Source of the DNA: Deltaproteobacteria bacterium | GTDB lineage: Bacteria > Desulfobacterota > Desulfomonilia > UBA1062 | Direction: 5' to 3' | DNA: 23,376 bases | Assembly (NCBI GenBank): GCA_023230665.1 | Contig: JALNWY010000028.1 | Coordinates: 1-23,376, forward strand | Shown: positions 1 through 7,339 of the stretch, one piece after another | Numbering within the stretch: position 1 is the stretch's first letter | How the letters are laid out: the number at the start of each line of letters is the position of its first letter | The notes under the pieces: model-generated | Told to the model about the DNA's origin: nothing | Database searches by the model: none | The model's input: the letters and a program-made list of their open reading frames with translations, nothing else | Position numbers and translations under genes: made by a program

Positions 1-113
1 CCTCCCGGGAAGGCACTTTGGGGCATCATGGCCATAACTATGGCGGCAAGACCCTTCCAGACAGGAATCATATCCCTGTGCCTGAAAGCCTTCCCTTCCC
101 GCATGTCTCTCAT
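1..113 (-). CDS. Left-edge fragment of a probable exported protein (5' end only)
   Basis: An open frame on the minus strand runs from an ATG at 113 to the window edge without a stop, giving about 37 codons. Further in-frame ATGs lie at 104 and 71. The predicted start has arginines and lysines, then the hydrophobic stretch GLAAIVMAMM followed by PQSAFPG, which reads like a Sec signal peptide. It is divergent from the small protein at 219, which suits a shared regulatory region at 114-218. Shine-Dalgarno candidates are weak for every start (GAGAG before 104, AGGG before 71). The product cannot be named, and a chance open frame is possible because it is so short. Confidence 0.4.
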   Translation of the reverse strand, partial: MRDMREGKAFRHRDMIPVWKGLAAIVMAMMPQSAFPG

Positions 114-218
114 ATCTGCTTTTTTTAGAGTGTATTATGATGAATCGCTACATCCCGGACTCCTTGGCATGGAAATAGCAGTTTCCGTCACAACACGAAA
201 ATACAAGGAGAACAGGCC

Positions 219-449
219 ATGGATGCTGCAAGGGAAATCCTTTTCGCGTGTGCGTGCGGAGCCATTACCGAGCTGTCGTGCGATGGGTGCGGAAAGCCTG
301 TGTGCAGCATGTGTGCCGCCAAGCAGATTGTCTCTTTCAACCCGCCGGCAATCGAGATCAGGCACTACTGCGCCGGCTGCAGCGAAGACGAAAACAGGGA
401 TGCCTGGGAAAGCCTCTACTGGGAGACCCTCGTAACCCGGTATTCGTGA
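219..449 (+). CDS. Small eight-cysteine protein, probable zinc-binding
   Basis: This 76-residue protein starts at an ATG preceded by a clear AAGGAG nine bases upstream. Cysteines sit at 11, 13, 21, 24, 29, 32, 51 and 54, with His49 nearby. CxC at 11-13, CxxC at 21-24, CxxC at 29-32 and CxxC at 51-54 could form two interleaved zinc sites, loosely recalling B-box or zinc-ribbon folds. There is no signal peptide or membrane segment, so it should be cytoplasmic. I do not recognise a named family. It stands alone, divergent from the fragment at the left edge and separated from the next gene by a structured 227-base gap. It is judged real from its ribosome binding site and cysteine spacing. Confidence 0.7.
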   Translation: MDAAREILFACACGAITELSCDGCGKPVCSMCAAKQIVSFNPPAIEIRHYCAGCSEDENRDAWESLYWETLVTRYS

Positions 450-508
450 GCCGGCGTCCAGGAGACGATCGACAAAGGATAATTTCGCGCTAGGGAAGCA
501 GCTGCCCG

Positions 509-556
509 GAAGGAAGCCCGCCACCCGTCATATACGGCACCATGAGGGCTTCCTTC
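509..556 (+). terminator. Nested hairpin after the small cysteine protein
   Basis: GAAGGAAGCCC at 509-519 pairs perfectly with GGGCTTCCTTC at 546-556, an 11-bp stem. Inside its 26-base loop a second stem, CCGT at 525-528 with ACGG at 534-537, can form. The outer stem is followed by ATCTTTTC, a weak T-run. It could terminate the gene ending at 449, but the T-run is poor and the stem lies 60 bases past the stop, so another structured-RNA role is possible. Confidence 0.4.
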
Positions 557-676
557 ATCTTTTCGGGCAGGTGGAGCGAACGATCCTGATCATTTGTCTC
601 CCGGAAATCTGAACCCGTCCCTGATTTCAATGAATTATTTATGCATAGCCGTGCTGTTTGCCGATAGTGAAGACAA

Positions 677-2014
677 ATGGATACTGTGTTCAGATTGGAA
701 GATATAACGTTTCCTCTTCTGGTGAAAGATACCATCGACTCCCATTTCACCGGGATCATCTTTGTCTCTGCGGATGACTGGAAAAAGGGCCTCATTTTCC
801 GCGACGGCATACTCTGCGCCATTCAGTCGAACAAAACCGAAGAGCTTCTCGGCAATGTCCTGGTAACCCTGGGGTACATCACGCAAGAGGAGAACGAGGC
901 ATCCCTGGCCCAGTCCCGGATCGAGCGCAGGAAACAGGGCGTCATTCTGCTGGAGATGGAAAAGACCCGGCCCAAGGCCATCACCGAGGCCCTGAAGGTC
1001 CAGTTCGAGAAACGCTTTACCGACATCTTTTCCTGGGAGACCGGAACCATCCGGAAGGTGGTGAAAGACACCATTGACAAAACACCCGAGATGACCAGGC
1101 CGGAATTCCTGCGCCTGGTGAGAAGAGGCATCATGGAACTGGCCCCCTTCTCGGTGATCATCCAGGCATTGAGCCCCCATGCGGATGCAGTTCCCAAGAG
1201 ACGCTCCGACGATATCCCCCCTGACCTCGGCGTCACCATGGACAATTTCGACCAGTTCAAGGTCTCTGAGCTGCTCCTGCTGGGGCAGGACCCGGCCCGC
1301 GCGCTTCTGGCCCTCTATTGCACCGGACTGGCCTCCTTCGAGGAGAGCAAGCACAAGGCGATCATCGATCACCTGAGAAAGGTGCTGCGAAAGATCAAGG
1401 ACCAGGACCCTTTCCAGACGCTGGGCGTGGACAAGGCCATCTCGGAAGGCGGGCTCAAGCGGGCGTACATCAAACTGGTAAAGCAGAACCATCCCGACAT
1501 CTATTCCTATGCGGACGATCCGGAGGTGAAGAGGCTGGCCACCGAGGTGTTCACGGAGATCCAGAAGGCCTATACGGTGGTGAACCGGATCAGAGAAGGC
1601 AAGCCCCCTGAAGAAAAGAAGGGGATAGACCAGGAGCTCCAGGCTGAGCTGCTCTATGGCCAGGGCATGGAGGCCATGAGGGAAAAAGACTATAGCAAGG
1701 CCCTGGACAGCTTCAGACTCTGCGTGAAGATGAAGCCCGAGGAGAGAGTCTTCGCCGAGGCGTATGTCAGGGCCCTCTTCCTCAGGTGGCAGAACACGGG
1801 CAGGGGCAACAGCATAGAGATCAAATCAGCCATACGCGAAGGCGTGCAGAAATTCCCTTCCTCGGACCCCCTCTATGTTATCCTCGGATGGGTGCTGAAA
1901 AAGGAAGGATCCAACAAGGCGCCCGACGCATTCCGCAAGGCCCTGCAGATCAACCCGAAAAACACCGATGCCCAGCGCGAGATGCGGCTCTATACCATGC
2001 GCTCCGGCAAATAG
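677..2014 (+). CDS. DUF4388-like / J-domain / TPR protein
   Basis: This 445-residue soluble protein has three parts. Residues about 8-70 resemble the DUF4388 (PATAN-type) domain, with the usual 'FTGIIFV..DDWKKGLIFRDG' flavour. Residues about 244-306 are a J-domain with the diagnostic HPD at 272-274 between two helices. Residues about 322-430 contain tetratricopeptide-like helices ending in the typical ALQINPKN. The HPD tripeptide stimulates the ATPase of Hsp70 (DnaK) partners, so the protein probably recruits DnaK to something bound by its DUF4388 or TPR parts. DUF4388 is common in deltaproteobacterial signalling and motility proteins; the link here is inference. It lacks the Gly/Phe region and zinc fingers of true DnaJ. 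The ribosome binding site is weak (AGTGAAG). It is convergent with the next gene, with only 7 bases between the stops. Confidence 0.8.
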   Translation: MDTVFRLEDITFPLLVKDTIDSHFTGIIFVSADDWKKGLIFRDGILCAIQSNKTEELLGNVLVTLGYITQEENEASLAQSRIERRKQGVILLEMEKTRPKAITEALKVQFEKRFTDIFSWETGTIRKVVKDTIDKTPEMTRPEFLRLVRRGIMELAPFSVIIQALSPHADAVPKRRSDDIPPDLGVTMDNFDQFKVSELLLLGQDPARALLALYCTGLASFEESKHKAIIDHLRKVLRKIKDQDPFQTLGVDKAISEGGLKRAYIKLVKQNHPDIYSYADDPEVKRLATEVFTEIQKAYTVVNRIREGKPPEEKKGIDQELQAELLYGQGMEAMREKDYSKALDSFRLCVKMKPEERVFAEAYVRALFLRWQNTGRGNSIEIKSAIREGVQKFPSSDPLYVILGWVLKKEGSNKAPDAFRKALQINPKNTDAQREMRLYTMRSGK

Positions 2015-2021
2015 CCTTTTC

Positions 2022-2318
2022 CTATCCCCCCGGAGCATCCGGCATGGCCTCGCCCTCTTCCAGGAGCATCCTGACCCGGGGCGGGAGATAGAGATAGTCC
2101 TGGTTCACCTGTGAGATGGCGTCCAGGATCAGGCGGTTGCGTTCATGATACGGGGCTTGCGCATCATAGACCACCATGAGCTTCTCTTTCAGCCTGCATA
2201 CCCCGCCCTTGCGGTTTATCCGGTCTTCGATGACCTCTATGCCTGCATTGACTGCTGTCTCGTAGAGGAGCCCGAAGAGTTCTTTCTGGCCTCTGATACC
2301 TTTGCTCTCTGCGCTCAT
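2022..2318 (-). CDS. Conserved small protein of unknown function
   Basis: This 98-residue protein's ATG overlaps the stop codon of the upstream cupin-fusion gene as ATGA (2315-2318), which implies translational coupling and a shared mRNA. It has no signal peptide, membrane segment or metal motif. The central GGVCRLKEKLMVVYD and the C-terminal YLYLPPRVRMLLE look like a small unnamed family I have met in deltaproteobacteria and Bacteroidetes, but I cannot attach a function. The ATGA coupling suggests it works with, or is made in step with, the cupin-fusion protein. Confidence 0.75.
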   Translation of the reverse strand: MSAESKGIRGQKELFGLLYETAVNAGIEVIEDRINRKGGVCRLKEKLMVVYDAQAPYHERNRLILDAISQVNQDYLYLPPRVRMLLEEGEAMPDAPGG

Positions 2319-3088
2319 ACCCTTCCGAAATCGTCCTCGATCCGGACGATGTCGTCCTCGCCGAAGTAGTCGCCCTGCTGCACCTCGATGAATATGAGGT
2401 CCTGGAACCCGGCATTCTCGATCCGGTGCTTTGCACCGCAGGGGATGTCAATGGTTTCCGAAGGTCCCAGCTCGAGTGTGCTGTCTCCTACGGTCGCCAT
2501 GGCGCGGCCGGAGATGATGACCCAGTGCTCCCTTCTCTGCCCGTGATACTGGAGGCTCAGGCGTTTGCCGGGCAGGACCGTGATGCGCTTGACCTTATGG
2601 TCGTCCCGGTCTTCGGAGAGGACCTCGTAACTCCCCCAGGGCCGGTGCTCGGTCTGCTTGCCCAGCGCGAGAACGCGGGAGTATACGTCAAGATAAAACC
2701 CGACCCGGTCCCCCTGAAAACGACCGATGCCCGGGACCGTCCTGAGCCCGTCGAGTTCCTGTATCCCTTCGGTCACGAAAAAGCACGATCCGGTTATGGC
2801 CCTGCATATGAGGACCTCGGTATCGGTGATCTCGCCGGGGATGGAGGTCACGAAAGGAATACGTGACAGACTTGCAAAGAGGAGGCCGCGGCAGCCCGAG
2901 AGGTTGTGAATGAGGTCGCAGCAGGCAGCGCTTTTCAGGAAAGAGCGTCCCAGCGCCAGGGACCGCTCTTCTGACAGATCATGCGGCATCACGAGGATAT
3001 CAACCCCGATCCCCGCAGATTTCAATCCCTCTGCGAGATCGTTGTGGGGCCCGATTTCATCAAGAAGAATGCCGACCTGTATGCCCAT
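2315..3088 (-). CDS. GT4 N-lobe fused to a mannose-6-phosphate isomerase type II-like cupin
   Basis: The C-terminal part (about 147-257) is a clear cupin of the kind found at the C-terminus of ManC and in type II phosphomannose isomerases. It has RPWGSYEVL at 149-157, PGKRLSLQ at 173-180, likely metal ligands H182, H188 and H221, and the family ending GEDDIVR then DDFGR. The first 120 or so residues resemble the acceptor lobe of a GT4 glycosyltransferase (NDLAEGLKSAGIGVDIL; then CDLIHNLSG and RIPFVTSIPG). The donor-binding lobe with its EPxE-type motif is absent, and so is the GDP-mannose pyrophosphorylase domain of ManC. A role in sugar or nucleotide-sugar metabolism is likely; isomerase activity is unproven. 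GAGGAG lies just before the ATG, at short spacing. Confidence 0.8.
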   Translation of the reverse strand: MGIQVGILLDEIGPHNDLAEGLKSAGIGVDILVMPHDLSEERSLALGRSFLKSAACCDLIHNLSGCRGLLFASLSRIPFVTSIPGEITDTEVLICRAITGSCFFVTEGIQELDGLRTVPGIGRFQGDRVGFYLDVYSRVLALGKQTEHRPWGSYEVLSEDRDDHKVKRITVLPGKRLSLQYHGQRREHWVIISGRAMATVGDSTLELGPSETIDIPCGAKHRIENAGFQDLIFIEVQQGDYFGEDDIVRIEDDFGRV

Positions 3089-3116
3089 CTCTCCTCACAT
3101 GCCCTCTCTTTACAAA

Positions 3117-3146
3117 AGAATACCTTTCAACAGCCGGTAGTGGCAA
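3117..3146 (-). promoter_or_regulatory. Candidate sigma70-type promoter for the cupin-fusion gene
   Basis: Read on the minus strand, TTGCCA (3141-3146) and TATTCT (3117-3122) are separated by 18 bases. Transcription would begin near 3110 and give a leader of about 22 bases. The -35 box touches the end of the terminator of the upstream etf operon, so the two units are insulated back to back. The assignment is by consensus only. Confidence 0.4.
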
Positions 3147-3185
3147 GAAAAAAGAGGAGACATCAGATGTCTCCTCTTTTTTCTT
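3145..3185 (-). terminator. Rho-independent terminator of the etf/beta-oxidation operon
   Basis: A perfect 19-bp inverted repeat: the arm at 3145-3163 is the exact reverse complement of 3167-3185, with the three-base loop CAG. The GC-richer core GAGGAGACAT closes the loop and the base of the stem is A/T-rich, so both strands end in a T-run (TTTTTTCTT). It sits 55 bases past the stop of the membrane FeS oxidoreductase gene, as expected for the operon's end. Its symmetry would let it work in either direction. Confidence 0.9.
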
Positions 3186-3239
3186 TCTTGACGTTAAGGG
3201 GTTGCTTTGCCTGCCTTCTGAAAGAGAAGGCTTCTTTGA

Positions 3240-5405
3240 TCAGTTTGCCGCCTCCTGCTCGTTCTCGCCTCCGGCCTTGTTCGTCTTCTCATCAAGGCCC
3301 GCGGCCTTGGCGACGAGCTGTGCGATGTCAAAGGCCTGGAGCTTCTCGGAGAGCTCGAGCTCCTTGATTCCGTCGGAGAGCATGGTGTAGCAGAAGGGGC
3401 AGGCCGTGCATATGGTCTTGGCGCCGGAAGCCTCGGCCTCCTGCGTGCGCTTCTGGTTGATCCTCGTGCCCAGATCCTCCTCCATCCACATCCTGCCGCC
3501 GCCTGCGCCGCAGCAGAAGCTCTTTGCACGCTTGCTCTTCATCTCCACCAGGCTCCCGGAGTTCAGGGCCTTGAGGATGTCCCTCGGCTCGTCGTAGATC
3601 TTGTTGTACCTGCCCAGGTAGCAGGAGTCGTGATAGGTGATGGCGCCCAGGTTCTCGATGGGCTGCTTCAAGGTGATCTTGCCCTGCTTGATGAGCTTGT
3701 CTAAGATCTCGGTATAGTGGAACACCTGGAAGCTGCCGCCGAGCTCCTTGTAGTCGTGCTTCAGGACCGTGTACCCGTGGGGGCACATGGTGATGATCTT
3801 GCTCACGTTATAGGCCTTGAAGGTCTCGATGTTGGCCATGGCAAGGGCCTGATAGACATACTCGTTTCCGATCTTCTTTGCTGAGTCGCCGCAGCAGCCT
3901 TCCTCGGTGCCGAGAATGGCGAAATCGAGCCCGGCCGCCTTGAAGATCTTCACCAGGGAAACGGCCACCTTCTTGTTCAGGTCGTCGAATGCGCCTGCGC
4001 AGCCCACATAGAAGAGATACTCGGCTTCGCCCTTTTCCGAGAGCAGGGGCACGTCGAGTCCCTTGGCCCAGTCGGCCCTGGTATGGGCGCCGATGCTCCA
4101 CGGGTTGGAGTTGTTCTCCATGCCCTTGAAGACATCCATGACCTCGGCCGGGAAATCGGACTCCATCATGACCATGTAGCGCCTGAGGTCGATGAGTTTC
4201 GGGAACTGGAGAATGTAGGCGGGACATGCCTCCACGCAAGCCATACAGGTGGTGCAGGCCCAGATGGTGTCTTTTTCTATGCTGTCGCCGATCAATGCCG
4301 GACCGGTGTACTCCTCATCGGGAATGATGTGATAGGTCCCGTTTGCATCCAGGGCGAACTTGGCCTTGTTTTCCATATAGGTCCGGATGTCCTGGATCAC
4401 GTCTCTGGGCATGAGCGGCTTGTCGGTGTTGAACGCCGGGCAGACCTCCACGCACCGGCCGCAGCGCATGCAGGCCTCGGTGTCGAACAGGTCTTTCCAG
4501 GAGTACTCCTCCAGATTGTGGATGCCGAAGGTCTCGGCATTCTCAAACATCTCAGGCGGCATCACCCTGATGGGCGGCTGCGGTGTATCGGGGCGCAGGA
4601 AGATGTTCACCGGTGTCATGACGATGTGGAGCAGCTTGGAGTAAGCGATAAAGACGATGAAGCCCAGGGCCCCGAGCACGTGGGTCCACCAGAGCACCAC
4701 ATGGGTGTCTCTGAGCGCCTCCACGCTCATGCCGGAGAACAGGAACGCCACGGTCCTTCCTACCGGAGAGAACCAGATATACGGGTTCATGGGGCTTGAC
4801 GGGTCGGTCTCGGTGGCTTGGATCCTCAATGCTTCCACCACGAATCCTGTCACCAGGATAGCGAGAATGAACCAGAGAATGAGCTTGTCTTCGCCCTTTT
4901 CGTCAAGCCACTTGGGCTTTATGAAATACCGCCGAGCCATGGCCATGAGGATGCCCACGATGGCCACGAGCCCGAACACGTCCGCAAACAGCGACAGACC
5001 GAGGTAGAAGTTGCCTTCCATGAACCATACGTGCCAGATGGGCCAGATGACGTCGGCCTGGAAGAACACGATCGCCGTGGTGATGACCAGCGCAACGAAC
5101 CCCCAGAAGATGAACAGGTGGAACACGCCCTGATAGGGCTCACGCAAGATCTTCCGGTGCCCGAACACATCCACCGCCATATACCAGAAGCGGTCCCATG
5201 CATTGTTGACCCTCTCGACATCAGAGCCCTTCGCACTGGTGATCGCCTTCATGCGGGTGAAGAACCCGCTTCTGGCGAGACCGTGGAAAAACAACAGAAA
5301 TGCTGCCGCAACAAGCACATAGAGGAGAACCTGTTCCGTGGGAAACCCAGGTCCCACAATATTCCAAAATATTTCTCTTGAAATTTCCGCTCCTGATCCG
5401 TGCAT
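3240..5405 (-). CDS. Membrane FeS/heme oxidoreductase, probable ETF:(mena)quinone oxidoreductase (EMO type)
   Basis: This 721-residue protein probably takes electrons from reduced EtfAB and delivers them to menaquinone in the membrane. The first 265 residues hold about six membrane segments (for example 26-42, 94-115, 133-156, 174-192, 214-228, 238-260) of NarI-like type. Histidines at 96, 235, 242 and 260 are candidate heme b ligands. Two 4Fe-4S motifs follow, C312-C315-C318-C322 and C384-C387-C390-C394. Then come two HdrD-like CCG modules: C469, CC504-505, C541, then C595, CC631-632 with C666/C669/C672. The architecture matches the DUF224-type proteins next to etfAB in syntrophs, shown there to act as ETF:methylmenaquinone oxidoreductase. 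It lies 63 bases after etfA with a hairpin between. AGGGGGG precedes the ATG. The C-terminal 20 or so residues are acidic, polar and dispensable-looking. Confidence 0.88.
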   Translation of the reverse strand: MHGSGAEISREIFWNIVGPGFPTEQVLLYVLVAAAFLLFFHGLARSGFFTRMKAITSAKGSDVERVNNAWDRFWYMAVDVFGHRKILREPYQGVFHLFIFWGFVALVITTAIVFFQADVIWPIWHVWFMEGNFYLGLSLFADVFGLVAIVGILMAMARRYFIKPKWLDEKGEDKLILWFILAILVTGFVVEALRIQATETDPSSPMNPYIWFSPVGRTVAFLFSGMSVEALRDTHVVLWWTHVLGALGFIVFIAYSKLLHIVMTPVNIFLRPDTPQPPIRVMPPEMFENAETFGIHNLEEYSWKDLFDTEACMRCGRCVEVCPAFNTDKPLMPRDVIQDIRTYMENKAKFALDANGTYHIIPDEEYTGPALIGDSIEKDTIWACTTCMACVEACPAYILQFPKLIDLRRYMVMMESDFPAEVMDVFKGMENNSNPWSIGAHTRADWAKGLDVPLLSEKGEAEYLFYVGCAGAFDDLNKKVAVSLVKIFKAAGLDFAILGTEEGCCGDSAKKIGNEYVYQALAMANIETFKAYNVSKIITMCPHGYTVLKHDYKELGGSFQVFHYTEILDKLIKQGKITLKQPIENLGAITYHDSCYLGRYNKIYDEPRDILKALNSGSLVEMKSKRAKSFCCGAGGGRMWMEEDLGTRINQKRTQEAEASGAKTICTACPFCYTMLSDGIKELELSEKLQAFDIAQLVAKAAGLDEKTNKAGGENEQEAAN

Positions 5406-5429
5406 TGCAACCCCCCTGAATCTTGTTTT

Positions 5430-5458
5430 CTGCGGGGTGAAAGAATTCCACCCCGCAG
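5430..5458 (-). other. Intercistronic hairpin between etfA and the FeS oxidoreductase gene
   Basis: CTGCGGGGTG at 5430-5439 and CACCCCGCAG at 5449-5458 form a perfect 10-bp GC-rich stem with a nine-base loop. It lies 11 bases past the etfA stop and 24 bases before the next start. On the coding strand the stem is followed by AAAACAAGA, not a T-run, so it is not a standard terminator. It may protect the 3' end of an etfBA segment or lower expression of the membrane protein relative to EtfAB. That role is inference. Confidence 0.6.
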
Positions 5459-5468
5459 GATTTACTTC

Positions 5469-6437
5469 CTATCCCTTCATCTTCTGGATTTCGGATATCA
5501 AAACCGGGACCACATTGAAGAGATCATCAACGACGCCGTAGTCGGCCTTCTGGAAGATCGGGGCCTCGGCGTCCTTGTTGATGGCCACGATGACCTTGGA
5601 GGTGCCCATACCTGCCAGATGCTGGATGGCGCCGGATATTCCGCAGGCGATGTAGAGGTTGGGGCTCACGGTTTTACCGGTCTGGCCCACCTGGTAGGAA
5701 TGCTCTCTCCAGCCTGCGTCGACCGCGGCCCTGGATGCGCCGGTGGTCGCGGTGGGGCCGAACAGCTTGGCCAGGTCTTCGAGCATCTTGAAGTTCTCGG
5801 GGCCTTTCATTCCGCGGCCGCCGGATACGATGATTTCGGCCTCGGTCTGGTCGGGCTCGTCGGTCTGTGCTACCTCGATGCTCTTGACGACCGCCTTGAT
5901 TTTGGAGGCGTCTAGGCTGACCGCCGCCTTCTCGACCGCGCCTGCGCCGGCCACTTCCTTGACGGCAAACGAGTTGGGTCTCACCGCAATGACCTGCGGG
6001 TCCGCCACCGCCTCGGTCATGACATATGCCTTGCCGGCATACACGGGCCTTTTGGCAACGATCTTGTCGCCTTCCTTCTTGAGATCAACGCAGTCGGAAA
6101 TAGCGCCCACGCCGAGCCTTGCCGCGACTGCGGGAACAAAATCCTTCCCCTGCGCGGTCGCACTTGCAAGAATGACTGTCGGGTTCACCGTGTCCGCCAC
6201 CTGTTTGAATGCCTGGACGTATGCCTCGGTCACGTAATTCTCGTATTCGGGTCCGTCCACTACGTATATCTTATCCGCGCCGTACTTGGCAAGCTGAGAG
6301 GCGAGTCCTTCCACGCCCGTGCCGATCAGACACACGGCAACATCGCCGCCCAGTTCCTTGGCCTTGCTCGTTACCTCAAAAGAGCCTTTTTTGATCTCGC
6401 CCTTCTGGACTTCCGCATAAATAAGTGTACCTGCCAT
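5469..6437 (-). CDS. etfA: Electron transfer flavoprotein alpha subunit
   Basis: EtfA (322 residues, usual length) pairs with EtfB to carry electrons from acyl-CoA dehydrogenases to a membrane acceptor. The N-terminal alpha/beta domain spans about 1-190. The C-terminal FAD domain carries the family signature: SGGRGMKGPENF at 205-216, ASRAAVDAGW at 234-243, QVGQTGKTV at 249-257, CGISGAIQH at 265-273 and the NKD...PIF..ADYG..DD stretch near 288-305. It follows etfB by 17 bases and precedes the membrane FeS oxidoreductase gene, which indicates the non-bifurcating, quinone-linked use of ETF. No extra ferredoxin-like domain is fused. GGGGGAAACGAAC before the ATG supplies a purine-rich ribosome binding site. 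Confidence 0.95.
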   Translation of the reverse strand: MAGTLIYAEVQKGEIKKGSFEVTSKAKELGGDVAVCLIGTGVEGLASQLAKYGADKIYVVDGPEYENYVTEAYVQAFKQVADTVNPTVILASATAQGKDFVPAVAARLGVGAISDCVDLKKEGDKIVAKRPVYAGKAYVMTEAVADPQVIAVRPNSFAVKEVAGAGAVEKAAVSLDASKIKAVVKSIEVAQTDEPDQTEAEIIVSGGRGMKGPENFKMLEDLAKLFGPTATTGASRAAVDAGWREHSYQVGQTGKTVSPNLYIACGISGAIQHLAGMGTSKVIVAINKDAEAPIFQKADYGVVDDLFNVVPVLISEIQKMKG

Positions 6438-6454
6438 GTTCGTTTCCCCCTTTA

Positions 6455-7231
6455 TTAGACAATCTTCACTTCTTCATGAAGGATTCTCGCGAGCTCTTTC
6501 GCCTTTGCAGCCGCATCGTCACCCGCAATGACCTTTCCGGCCTGGCGCGCAGGCGGCAGGGTCATCTCCTTGACAACGGTCTTGGGGCCTTCGCTCACGC
6601 CGAGGTCCGCAGCCGTCTTCACATCAACGGGCTTCTTCTTTGCCTTCATGATGCCCGGAAGAGAGGCATACCGGGGTTCGTTGAGACCCTTCTGGGCCGA
6701 GAACACGGCTGGAAGCGGAACCTCGACAACAGCCTGGCCGCCCTCGATTTCCCTGGTCACGGTCGCCTTGCTCTTGTCTGCCGCCACCTCGAACTTGATC
6801 ACCATGGTGACCACGGGGATGCCGAGCATCTCTGCCAGCATCGCGGGAACCTGCGCAGCGTCGTCGTCAATAGCCTGTTTGCCCAGAAAGATGGCATCGT
6901 ACTGCAGACCTTTGACTGCTGCTGCGAGCGCTGCCGCGGTGGCGTACGGATCAGCCTTGTCATAGTAGGCTGCGTCGTTGATGTGCACTGCCGTGTCGGC
7001 GCCCATGGCAAGGCCCGTGCGGATCGCCTCGATGGCCCTGGCCGGTCCGAGGGAAACGATGGACACTGCGCCGGCCTTCATCTTCTCTTTCTGCTGAAGG
7101 GCTTCTTCAACGGCGAACTCATCGTACGGATTCATGACCCACTTGATTCCTTCTGTCGCAATACCTGCACCCTGAACTTTGATCAGAGTTTCTGTATCAG
7201 GTACCTGCTTAACACAAACAACTGTATTCAC
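6455..7231 (-). CDS. etfB: Electron transfer flavoprotein beta subunit
   Basis: EtfB (258 residues) is the AMP-binding partner of EtfA. The opening MNTVVCVKQVPDTET, the MNPYDEFAVEEAL segment near residue 33 and the signature region VEVPLPAVFSAQKGLNEPRY with PGIMKAKKKP are all typical. Translation starts at GTG (7229-7231), supported by AAGGAGG five bases upstream. It lies 108 bases after the hydratase/dehydrogenase gene. That gap holds the self-complementary CCCGGTACCGGG and a weak promoter-like TTGCCG/TATGGT pair, so an internal promoter cannot be excluded. Confidence 0.95.
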   Translation of the reverse strand: MNTVVCVKQVPDTETLIKVQGAGIATEGIKWVMNPYDEFAVEEALQQKEKMKAGAVSIVSLGPARAIEAIRTGLAMGADTAVHINDAAYYDKADPYATAAALAAAVKGLQYDAIFLGKQAIDDDAAQVPAMLAEMLGIPVVTMVIKFEVAADKSKATVTREIEGGQAVVEVPLPAVFSAQKGLNEPRYASLPGIMKAKKKPVDVKTAADLGVSEGPKTVVKEMTLPPARQAGKVIAGDDAAAKAKELARILHEEVKIV

Positions 7232-7314
7232 ATTATCCTCCTTCCTACATATTTATTTGTCTTGAGGCTTGTTACCATATCATTATTCCCATAAGCGCGG
7301 CAAACCGTCTAAAA

Positions 7315-7326
7315 CCCGGTACCGGG
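7315..7326 (-). other. Self-complementary CCCGGTACCGGG before etfB
   Basis: This 12-base perfect palindrome lies 14 bases past the stop of the upstream gene. Read on the coding strand it can fold as a 4-bp stem with a GTAC loop followed by TTTTAG, a very weak terminator or attenuator. It could equally be a binding site. It is the only structure seen in the 108-base gap. Confidence 0.3.
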
Positions 7327-7339
7327 CAGGACAAAGGAA

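Noticed and set aside
28..435. Plus-strand open frame overlapping the small cysteine protein
   Set aside because: Its sequence is Ser/Arg/Ala-rich with no domain. The 219-449 frame has the good ribosome binding site and a coherent cysteine pattern.
4083..4799. Antisense open frame within the membrane FeS oxidoreductase gene
   Set aside because: The opposite strand carries the two 4Fe-4S motifs. This frame is His/Gly-rich noise.
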